Origin: Bacteroidales bacterium
GTDB taxonomy: Bacteria > Bacteroidota > Bacteroidia > Bacteroidales > F082
Direction: 5' to 3'
DNA length: 64,000 nt
NCBI GenBank assembly: GCA_023229135.1
Contig: JALNZT010000004.1
Location: 118,302-182,301, forward strand
Positions 8,663-16,457 of this stretch are shown here, in pieces. Position numbers and translations under genes: made by a program. Position 1 is the stretch's first letter. Each line of letters begins with the position of its first letter. The notes below the pieces were generated by a model. That model worked only from the letters and a program-made list of their open reading frames with translations. It made no database searches and had not been told where the DNA came from.

Positions 8663-11600
8663 ATGAAAACGTTAATGAAACCACATATATATTTACTAAT
8701 TGCAGCTTTGCTGTTGATCGCGCTGCCTGTTACAAAATCGCTTAAAGCACAGACTGCTCCGCCCGGCGTCAGCTTTATATTGGTTACTTTTGACCAGCCA
8801 CCAAGCAATGTGGATGTGGAAAAAGCACCGCTTCGCTACAACAAAAAATTTGCCCTCAGCTTTCATACCGACGATGGCATGGGTGATGTTTATTCATCCG
8901 GTTTTACCTATTTTAGTGGCATAAACTCTGGCGGAACAAATTATCCGGGCTTGTTTTATACTGATGGTTGTGGCAATCCGCTTTCTTTTAAAATAAGCAG
9001 TGCGCTCTTTTCTTTCAGTTCGTATAATGGCCTGGATATGCACGATCCGGCGAATGGATTCACCAATGTAACCTGGGATCAATTGGCTATTATGGTCGAA
9101 AATGGTTCGTCAATTTATAACCACGGTATTTCAGAAGATGCCTCCTCCGGAACGGCTTTTATGAATTACAGCATCAAGCGCAATGAAAGCTATATCCGCC
9201 GAAAACTTTACGATGTGCTTCCTGGTGGCGTAAAAACGAGAATCCTAGTGAATCCCAATGGAAATCAGGCATATACGCAAGCAGCTTTTGACAATGGCTA
9301 CCACACGACTTTTCGTATAGGTGGAGGTGTAATTGGTGATAACGGTGTAGATGTTTCGGAGTTTACTGCCTGGAATCAAGATTATGAAATGAATCGGGTT
9401 AACGCTGAAGGTGCTGATATGGCTTCCTTAGCCAGTTTTATGGCTAACGCAGAAGGCAATTGGTGGCTGCCCACCTGGGGTCACGGTATTGTAGAAAATT
9501 ATGGCGAAACCAAATTCCAAAGTGATTTTGGAAATATTGCTGCAATTTATGGCGCTCAGGGACTGGATAATATCTGGATGTCAACAGAAGAAGAAATCAT
9601 TGATTACCTGAGAATCCGTGAGCTTACACAAGTAACCTCCGGCCTGGCCGGAAATACGCTACTCATTCAACTGGCAGGCCAAATTCCAACCGACCAGCAG
9701 TTTTATCCGCTCAGCCTCGTGTTAGAAGCTACTGGAGCAAATATTACAAATATCTCCATAAACGGCGGAACCAACAACAGCTATAATGGCGTGGGTACTT
9801 CAAATGCTTTGATAAACTTGGAGTGGAATGGGCTTCAACTGGAAGATCCAATTGTATTGGCGAATAATTTCGTTACCATCGCCGAGCAAACCCAGGCGCA
9901 ATACGATTGCTCTATCGCCATGGATTATGTGCTGATGCTTCCTGCAGGAGCGGCACAACAGGGATTTAAAGACCGACTGTGTGCGATTCTAAATGTGATA
10001 TATGAAGAGGGATTTTGCGAGGTTTGTGAATTTGACCTTGGCGCTGATAGGACAATTTGCCAGGGAGAATGCGTTACACTCGAAGCGCCTTTCGCCGAAG
10101 GCAACACCTATTTATGGAGTAACGACAGCACAACGCAATCCATCACAGTTTGCCCCGAAATCACAACAGAATATTGGGTGAATCTCACAACTGTTGGCGG
10201 TTGCGAAGCTTCTGATAACATAACAATTACCGTTCAGGAGGCAGCCGTGTTTGATTTAGGACCCGATCAGGACGTGTGCCAGGGCGACAGTATTTCGTTT
10301 GAGCTGCCTTTTTCTGCAGAGTATATCTATCGCTGGATAGCAGATGGAGTTATCTTGCCAGAAACCAGTAATATATACGGCTTTGTGGTGCAGGACAGTC
10401 TCCAGCTCAAAGCCGAAATCGACAACCCGAATGGCTGTGTAAGTCGCGATTCTGTGCAAATTAATGCACTATTCAAGCCTGTTTTTGATTTTGAAGATTT
10501 TATTGAGACTTGCCAAAATGACACCGTTAGTATAGAAGGGCCGGCAGGCGATGGCTTTATATACGATTGGTACTTAGATGGTGTTTTGCTTGCCGACGAC
10601 GCACAACAGCTTAGTTTGTTGGTTTCAGACACGGCTATGCTGCTCTTGCAGGTTTCGGCTCCAAGTGGTTGCATGGCCGAAGATTCTGTTTGGTTATATC
10701 CATTAGATACGCCGATAATAGATTTCCCCATCGACATTCAGATTTGCGAAAATGATACCTTAACACTTTTTGGCCCGGTAGGTAATAATTATGGTTATGC
10801 CTGGTTTGCTGATGACGAGCTGATTGGTGAATCTACCTACGAGCTGACCGTTATTATCCATGATACCGTTACCATCACCTTGCATGTGGTTGCTCCAAGT
10901 GGCTGTATTGCAGTAGATTCAGTATTGGTTTTCGCCTTGGATTCACCCGAAATTGAGGTGACACCTGAACTTATTGATCTGTGCTTTGGCCAAAGCGTAA
11001 ACCTGCAACTTACAGCACAAAATGCCGAAGGTTTCGTCTGGTGGAATGGCAGTACCCAACAAAACATTGACTTTTTACCCGCAAGCGCTGACACCACCTA
11101 TCACTTATGGGCTGAAGCATACAACGGCTTTGGTTGTACCAGTCGAGATACTGCCATCGTGAACGTGTATAGTCATCCTGAAATAGCCCTCGAAATAGCA
11201 TCAGGAGCTCTCGCAATTTGTGCCAGTGAACCCATTCGGCTAAATGTGTCGAGTACCAATCATATTGTACCCCAAAAAGTGGTCTGGAATAAAACGGATA
11301 CGATGTACTTTGGAAACGAAACCGTTCTTAGTAAGACTTTTAACTTACAACAATCGGGTTGGATTAAGGCAGAAATATTCTCCGAACAGGGATGCAAGGA
11401 CATGGATAGCCTTTATTTTAGTGTTTATGAAAACCCTGAAATTACGGTGAGTGCGGATGTAGATGCTTGTTATGGTGAAACGATTTTATTGGAAGCCACA
11501 GGCGGAATCAGTTGCGAATGGTATGATCAAAACGGCTTTGTTTCTGAGTCATATATCATTGAAGTTCAGCCTGAACAATCTGGGTTTTACCGCGCCATTG

Positions 11601-12616
11601 TAAGCAATGAAGCGCCACTTTTTTGTAGTACCATGGATAGCGTTGAGGTTATCATAAGAGAAAGTCCGGAAGTGTTTGTGAGTGCTTCTGCTAATGACAT
11701 CTGCGCAGGCGTTGAGGTGATTTTAAGCGCAACGGGTGCTGATACTTATAGATGGAGCAACGAAGAAACCGGAAGTGAAATCAGGGTAAGTCCTTCTGAC
11801 ACATCAGCTTATGAAGTGGTTGGCACAAACTTATATGGCTGTAGCGATACGGCTTTAATTACTATTTATGTATTTCCTTCTACTGATGTAAGTTTTAGTG
11901 GATTATTACCTGTTTATTGCCAATCTGATGAGCCATCGGTGCTTAGCGGTTTGCCCGAAGGCGGCTATTTTACCGGCCCGGGAATGGTGGCCGGTGTATT
12001 TAACCCTGAGCTGGCCGGCGATGGTGTGCATCGTATTATTTACCATTTCAGTAATGAATATGCATGTAACGACAGTATAGTGCACACTACCCGTGTTTTT
12101 GGTGGTTTGACAAATATAGAGTTAGGCAATGATACCGTAATTTGTCCTAATGAAACACTTGTGCTGGATGCCGGTGAAGGCTTTAGCCAATACTTTTGGA
12201 ACACTGGTGCTACAGATCAACAGTTAATTATTCAAGGAACAGATTACCAGGCTGGAACTACCCGCGAGTTTTCTGTTGTGGGTGTTTTGGATGGCTGCAC
12301 CGCTTCCGGAAACATCATGCTTACCATTTTGGATAACTGTTTTATTGGCATAGAAGAAAATACAAATGAAAACTTGGTACGTATAGCACCAAATCCCGGG
12401 ACCGGCGATTTCCGCCTTATGATGGCTGATGATATTCGTGTAGAGTTTATTGAGCTCTACGATTTGCGCGGAAGGCAAGTTACAAGCGCTTTGCGTTTGG
12501 GTGTTTGCGATGGAAGCCCATGCAACTTTGTGATCGACCAAAGCCTTAAAGGCTACTTTATCCTGAAGGTATTTACCAACAAAGCGGTGGTTACAAAAGC
12601 ACTGATTATTCGCTGA
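8663..12616 (+). CDS. Large secreted NodB-like protein with Ig-like repeats and T9SS type A sorting domain
   Basis: This 1317-residue protein has a signal peptide ('LPVTKSLKAQT'). Residues ~35-330 resemble a NodB/polysaccharide deacetylase fold. They have an Asp pair in 'KKFALSFHTDDGMGDVY' (metal/catalytic position) and a candidate histidine motif 'YNHGISED', which is not the classical HxxxH. 'NWWLPTWGHG' lies further on. From ~450 to 1200 there are tandem Ig-like modules of 80-100 residues, each with a 'C..D...L..P' start and a '(P)SGC...DSV' end. The last ~80 residues are a type A sorting domain ('IAPNPGTGDFRLM', 'IELYDLRGRQV'). It starts 5 bp after the SprF-type gene, whose end supplies an AGGAG ribosome-binding site. 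It probably acts on a polysaccharide or glycan at the cell surface; the substrate is unknown. Confidence 0.8.
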   Translation: MKTLMKPHIYLLIAALLLIALPVTKSLKAQTAPPGVSFILVTFDQPPSNVDVEKAPLRYNKKFALSFHTDDGMGDVYSSGFTYFSGINSGGTNYPGLFYTDGCGNPLSFKISSALFSFSSYNGLDMHDPANGFTNVTWDQLAIMVENGSSIYNHGISEDASSGTAFMNYSIKRNESYIRRKLYDVLPGGVKTRILVNPNGNQAYTQAAFDNGYHTTFRIGGGVIGDNGVDVSEFTAWNQDYEMNRVNAEGADMASLASFMANAEGNWWLPTWGHGIVENYGETKFQSDFGNIAAIYGAQGLDNIWMSTEEEIIDYLRIRELTQVTSGLAGNTLLIQLAGQIPTDQQFYPLSLVLEATGANITNISINGGTNNSYNGVGTSNALINLEWNGLQLEDPIVLANNFVTIAEQTQAQYDCSIAMDYVLMLPAGAAQQGFKDRLCAILNVIYEEGFCEVCEFDLGADRTICQGECVTLEAPFAEGNTYLWSNDSTTQSITVCPEITTEYWVNLTTVGGCEASDNITITVQEAAVFDLGPDQDVCQGDSISFELPFSAEYIYRWIADGVILPETSNIYGFVVQDSLQLKAEIDNPNGCVSRDSVQINALFKPVFDFEDFIETCQNDTVSIEGPAGDGFIYDWYLDGVLLADDAQQLSLLVSDTAMLLLQVSAPSGCMAEDSVWLYPLDTPIIDFPIDIQICENDTLTLFGPVGNNYGYAWFADDELIGESTYELTVIIHDTVTITLHVVAPSGCIAVDSVLVFALDSPEIEVTPELIDLCFGQSVNLQLTAQNAEGFVWWNGSTQQNIDFLPASADTTYHLWAEAYNGFGCTSRDTAIVNVYSHPEIALEIASGALAICASEPIRLNVSSTNHIVPQKVVWNKTDTMYFGNETVLSKTFNLQQSGWIKAEIFSEQGCKDMDSLYFSVYENPEITVSADVDACYGETILLEATGGISCEWYDQNGFVSESYIIEVQPEQSGFYRAIVSNEAPLFCSTMDSVEVIIRESPEVFVSASANDICAGVEVILSATGADTYRWSNEETGSEIRVSPSDTSAYEVVGTNLYGCSDTALITIYVFPSTDVSFSGLLPVYCQSDEPSVLSGLPEGGYFTGPGMVAGVFNPELAGDGVHRIIYHFSNEYACNDSIVHTTRVFGGLTNIELGNDTVICPNETLVLDAGEGFSQYFWNTGATDQQLIIQGTDYQAGTTREFSVVGVLDGCTASGNIMLTILDNCFIGIEENTNENLVRIAPNPGTGDFRLMMADDIRVEFIELYDLRGRQVTSALRLGVCDGSPCNFVIDQSLKGYFILKVFTNKAVVTKALIIR

Positions 12617-12698
12617 TCCCACAAGGTATAAGGATTTGGCACGCCATTTATTGGTGGGTTTTAATACCTTTGCAGCCTATTTTTTAAAACTTATAGTT

Positions 12699-13682
12699 AT
12701 GGCGAAAAAGGTCTTAGGCATTGGAAATGCCCTGGTCGATATTATGATTAAAATTGATGACGAAGCCATTTTGAAGCAATTACAATTGCCCAAAGGAAGC
12801 ATGCAACTCGTAGACACCCTGCGCTCTGGAAGTGTTGACGCAGCTACCAAAACTTTAAATCGGCTGATGTCGTCAGGAGGCTCGGCAGCCAACACCATTC
12901 ACGGTTTGGCGAGATTGGGTATCGAAACGGCTTTTATTGGTCATGTAGGCCAAGACGAAACGGCTGCTTTTTTTCGTCAAGACATGATTAATGCCGGCAT
13001 CAATCCATTGCTTTTTAGCAGTGACACAGCTTCCGGAATTGCCCACGCTTTTGTTACTGCCGATGGCGAGCGCACCTTTGCCACCTGCCTCGGCGCAGCA
13101 ATAGAACTCACCGATACACACCTCGAAGAAAAATTGTTTCAAGGCTACGACTACTTTTATATCGAAGGCTACCTCGTTCAAAATAAAGCTTTGCTAAAAC
13201 GCGCCATCGAAATGGCCTCAAAGGCAGGGCTAAAAGTAGCTATCGACCTGGCAAGCTTTAATGTGGTAGAAGAACAGCGCGACTTTTTAAATGAACTGCT
13301 CAATGGTAAAATCGACATCGTTTTTGCCAACGAAGACGAATCCAAAGCCTTAACCGGTCTGGCTCCCGAAGCCGCACTCAACAGCATTGCCGAACGCTGT
13401 GAGATTGCTGTAGTAAAAATTGGCAGGGAAGGATCGCTTATCAAGTCAAAGGGACAAATCACACATATAGAGCCCATTACAGCCAAAGCTATCGACACAA
13501 CCGGTGCCGGTGATATGTATGCTTCCGGATTTTTATACGGCATCTCACACGGGCTATCCCTTGCCAAAGCCGGGCAGATTGGTAGTTTGCTCGCCGGTAA
13601 TGTGATTGAGGTAATGGGTGCTAAAATGGATGAAAGCCGCTGGGAAAAAATAAAATCTTTACTACCGGCGCTTATGGCCTAA
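12699..13682 (+). CDS. PfkB-family sugar/nucleoside kinase (adenosine kinase-like)
   Basis: This 327-residue protein begins 'MAKKVLGIGNALVDIMIK', the usual PfkB start; the frame is open further upstream, but that extension has no family match. The glycine-rich signature 'SGGSAANTIHGLARLG' lies near residues 59-74. The second signature 'DTTGAGDMYASGFLYG', with the catalytic Asp of GAGD, lies at 266-281. The enzyme would phosphorylate a sugar or nucleoside with ATP in the cytoplasm. Bacteroidota members of this branch are annotated as adenosine kinase-like, but the substrate cannot be read from the sequence. A -7-type element TACCTTTG lies at 12665-12672, indicating its own promoter after the upstream cargo operon. 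Confidence 0.85.
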   Translation: MAKKVLGIGNALVDIMIKIDDEAILKQLQLPKGSMQLVDTLRSGSVDAATKTLNRLMSSGGSAANTIHGLARLGIETAFIGHVGQDETAAFFRQDMINAGINPLLFSSDTASGIAHAFVTADGERTFATCLGAAIELTDTHLEEKLFQGYDYFYIEGYLVQNKALLKRAIEMASKAGLKVAIDLASFNVVEEQRDFLNELLNGKIDIVFANEDESKALTGLAPEAALNSIAERCEIAVVKIGREGSLIKSKGQITHIEPITAKAIDTTGAGDMYASGFLYGISHGLSLAKAGQIGSLLAGNVIEVMGAKMDESRWEKIKSLLPALMA

Positions 13683-13789
13683 AACACGCCATAGAAAAGC
13701 CGGCTTTAGTGCTGATTTACAGTAACAAATCCTTTGCCGCTGTTTGTTTATAAAGGCTTAATTGTCTTCATTATAAATAAGCAGCGGCA

Positions 13790-13820
13790 TTTGTTTATTT
13801 GGCTGAATTGCTTAGATTTG
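13790..13820 (+). promoter_or_regulatory. Bacteroidota-type promoter of the EF-G-like gene
   Basis: TTTG at 13790-13793 and TAGATTTG at 13813-13820 are separated by 19 bp, matching the Bacteroidota -33/-7 consensus TTTG-N19-21-TAnnTTTG. The start codon is 44 bp further on. Confidence 0.65.
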
Positions 13821-13864
13821 CAAGCCTATTTTTGTAGATTAATGACAAATTTAACCGCTTTTAT

Positions 13865-16000
13865 ATGAAGGTATATCAAACAGATGAAATCCGGAATGTA
13901 GCACTGATTGGAGCTGCCAAATCCGGCAAGACAACATTAGCTGAGAATTTGCTCTTTGAGGGCAAAGCGATTAACAGAAAAGGAAGTGTTGACGACAAGA
14001 ACACCGTTTCTGACTACCGTCAGATTGAATTGGATCGCCAGATTTCAGTTCACTTGAGCTTGATGCACACCATCCATGAAGACAAAAAAATTAATATCCT
14101 GGATACTCCTGGTTTCAGCGATTTTTCAGGAGATATTTTAGCTGCTACTACTGTAGCTGATACAGCAATTTTAACTATCAACGGCCAGGCTGGCGTGGAA
14201 GCAACCACCGAAAACGCCTGGAAAATGGCTGCTAAATCAGAAACACCTGTAGTATTTTTTGTTAATCAGTTAGATCACAACAACGCCAATTTTGACGAGG
14301 CTGTGCGCCAAATCAAGGATTATTTTGGTGATAGAGCTACCCTGGTGCAGTATCCGGTAAACTCTGGTGAAGGTTTTGATTCCATTATCGACCTTATGGT
14401 GATGAAAATGCTGAAGTTTTCTCAGGATGGTGGCGCACCAGAATTGCTTGATATTCCGGCTGAAGAAATGGAAAAAGCGGAAGCTTTGCACAAAGAACTC
14501 GTTGAGAGTGCCTCCGAAGGCGATGATGAGCTGATGGAAAAATATTTTGAAAATGACACCCTTACCGTAGAAGAAACCCGCACAGGAGTTAGGCTTGGAT
14601 TGGTGCAGCGTGTTATTTTTCCCATTATGTGCGGAGCCGTAAAACATGGAGTAGGCGTTCACCGCCTGATGGATTTTATCGTGCACAGTTGCCCCGGACC
14701 GGCTAGCGTGAACCCGCGTAAAACCACCGATGGAAAAGAATATCACTGTGATGTGAAAGAGCCTGCAGGATTGTTCGTGTTTAAAGTTGCCAACGAGCAG
14801 CACCTCGGCGAGGTATCCTTGATAAAAGTTTATGGTGGAACCATCTCTGAAGGCCAGGATTTAATAAATCCACGCAACGGCCATAAGGAACGTATTTCAC
14901 AACTGTTTGCCGTGAATGGCAAGAATCGCGAAAAAATTGACAAAGTAATCGCCGGTGATATTGCCGTAACCATCAAGCTGAAAGATGTGCGCACCAACGA
15001 TTCATTGATGGATATGAAAAATGGTGATGCCGGCTTTGAACCTATCGTATTCCCTGAGCCTGTTTTTATCACTGCCGTAAAGGCCGAAGTCTCCCAGGAA
15101 GACGAGAAGCTGGGAACCATTTTACAAGATATGCACCGCACCGATCCCACAATTATTGCTGGACTATCGCGCGAATTACGCCAAATGATTTTAAAAACGC
15201 AGGGTGAATATCACATGAATACCATCAAATGGTATTTTGATAATGTGCATAAGATCAAAGTTGAGTTTTACTCACCAAAAATTCCTTACCGCGAAACCAT
15301 TACCAAATCAGCCAAGGCTGACTATCGCCATAAAAAACAATCTGGCGGATCAGGTCAGTTTGGTGAGGTTCACCTGATGGTTCAGCCTTATACAGAAGGC
15401 TATAAAGACCCCACTGACTTCCCTGTCCGTGGTAAAGAAGAGCATCAGCTGTCCTGGGGCGGAAAGCTTATTTTTGCAAACTGTATCGTTGGTGGTTCAA
15501 TTGATGCGCGTTTTATGCCGGCTATCCTCAAAGGAGTTATGGAACGTATGGAAGAAGGCCCACTTACAGGATCTTATGCCCGCGACATAATCGTATATGT
15601 TTATGATGGGAAAATGCATCCTGTTGACTCAAACGAAATTTCGTTTAAACTAGCTGGCCGTCATGCGTTTAGCACAGCGTTTAAGAATGCCGGACCAAAA
15701 ATTATGGAGCCGATTTACGATGTTTCCGTGCGTATGCCCGAAGATATGATGGGTGCCTGTATGACCGATCTGCAAGGCCGCCGCGCCAGCATTATGGGCA
15801 TGGATGCTGATGGAAAATACCAGATCATCAATGCAAAAGTGCCATTAGCCGAAATGGATAAATACAACACCTCATTAAGCTCTATCACCTCTGGTAGAGG
15901 AACTTACTCCATGAAATATGCAGAGTATGCTCAGGTGCCGGGCGATGTTCAAACAAAACTGCTCAAAGAATACGAAGAAAGCCTCAACGAAGAGGAATAG
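13865..16000 (+). CDS. Elongation factor G-like translational GTPase
   Basis: This 711-residue protein has the EF-G domain order. The P-loop is 'GAAKSGKTT' (16-24), G3 is 'DTPG' (80-83) and G4 is 'NQLD' (134-137), where canonical EF-G has NKxD. Domain II, domain III and domain IV-V ('YRETITKSAKADYRHKKQSG', 'GSYARDIIVYVYDG') follow. The switch I motif 'ERGITI' of true EF-G is replaced by 'ELDRQISV' (55-62). These changes place it in the EF-G-like group found beside a normal fusA in many Bacteroidota; its exact job (ribosome recycling, translocation under stress or another) is unknown. It has its own promoter at 13790-13820 and a terminator at 16022-16054. Confidence 0.85.
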   Translation: MKVYQTDEIRNVALIGAAKSGKTTLAENLLFEGKAINRKGSVDDKNTVSDYRQIELDRQISVHLSLMHTIHEDKKINILDTPGFSDFSGDILAATTVADTAILTINGQAGVEATTENAWKMAAKSETPVVFFVNQLDHNNANFDEAVRQIKDYFGDRATLVQYPVNSGEGFDSIIDLMVMKMLKFSQDGGAPELLDIPAEEMEKAEALHKELVESASEGDDELMEKYFENDTLTVEETRTGVRLGLVQRVIFPIMCGAVKHGVGVHRLMDFIVHSCPGPASVNPRKTTDGKEYHCDVKEPAGLFVFKVANEQHLGEVSLIKVYGGTISEGQDLINPRNGHKERISQLFAVNGKNREKIDKVIAGDIAVTIKLKDVRTNDSLMDMKNGDAGFEPIVFPEPVFITAVKAEVSQEDEKLGTILQDMHRTDPTIIAGLSRELRQMILKTQGEYHMNTIKWYFDNVHKIKVEFYSPKIPYRETITKSAKADYRHKKQSGGSGQFGEVHLMVQPYTEGYKDPTDFPVRGKEEHQLSWGGKLIFANCIVGGSIDARFMPAILKGVMERMEEGPLTGSYARDIIVYVYDGKMHPVDSNEISFKLAGRHAFSTAFKNAGPKIMEPIYDVSVRMPEDMMGACMTDLQGRRASIMGMDADGKYQIINAKVPLAEMDKYNTSLSSITSGRGTYSMKYAEYAQVPGDVQTKLLKEYEESLNEEE

Positions 16001-16021
16001 GAACCAAAAACCAGAATTGTC

Positions 16022-16054
16022 AAAAACCGATATGCTATGTGTATCGGTTTTTTT
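16022..16054. terminator. Terminator between convergent genes
   Basis: An 11-bp stem (aaaaaccgata / tatcggttttt) with a 9-base loop is followed by further T residues. It serves the EF-G-like gene. Its far end overlaps the stop codon of the convergent response-regulator gene. Confidence 0.8.
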
Positions 16055-16457
16055 ATAAACTCAATTTATAAGTGTGCTGCGGGTTGGCCTCGCGAAAGGC
16101 GATAAAGCGATCTATGCTTTGCCTTAGGCTGTCGATATCAATTGGTTTGAGTAGGTAATCGAAAGCGCCGTAAGCTTTCGCTTTGGTTTCATAACGCCCG
16201 TAGGCGGTGATGAAAATAACATCGAATTTACGGATGGGAAAGCGCTCCAGCAAATCGAATCCATTGCCACGCGGCATATCAATATCCAGAAAAATCAGGT
16301 CGGGCTGATGTTGTTTGATGCTGTCCCAAGCTAGATCGATCATGGGTACGCTATCCACAATAAGTAGGCTGTCGGTGCAAAACTCCTGAAGTATTATTTC
16401 CAGCGAAATCAGCGAATCGGGCTCGTCATCTATAAGGATTACTTTGTAAGGTTTCAT
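16053..16457 (-). CDS. Receiver-only response regulator (LytTR-type receiver, no output domain)
   Basis: This 134-residue protein is one CheY-like receiver. It has the acidic pair D10-D11 ('VILIDDEPDS'), phospho-acceptor D58 ('LIFLDIDMPRGNGFDLLE'), T84 and K104 ('YLLKPID'). The sequence pattern is that of the receiver of LytR/AlgR regulators, which normally continue for another ~100 residues into a LytTR DNA-binding domain. Here the gene stops at residue 134, directly at the terminator shared with the EF-G-like gene, so there is no room for an output domain. Its start overlaps the stop of the sensor-kinase gene (ATGA), so the two are co-translated. It may signal by protein contact or phosphotransfer. 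Confidence 0.88.
   Translation of the reverse strand: MKPYKVILIDDEPDSLISLEIILQEFCTDSLLIVDSVPMIDLAWDSIKQHQPDLIFLDIDMPRGNGFDLLERFPIRKFDVIFITAYGRYETKAKAYGAFDYLLKPIDIDSLRQSIDRFIAFREANPQHTYKLSL

Noticed and set aside
14270..14803. 177-residue minus-strand open frame
   Set aside because: It is antisense to the EF-G-like gene and rich in His, Phe and Ile, as expected of a shadow frame.
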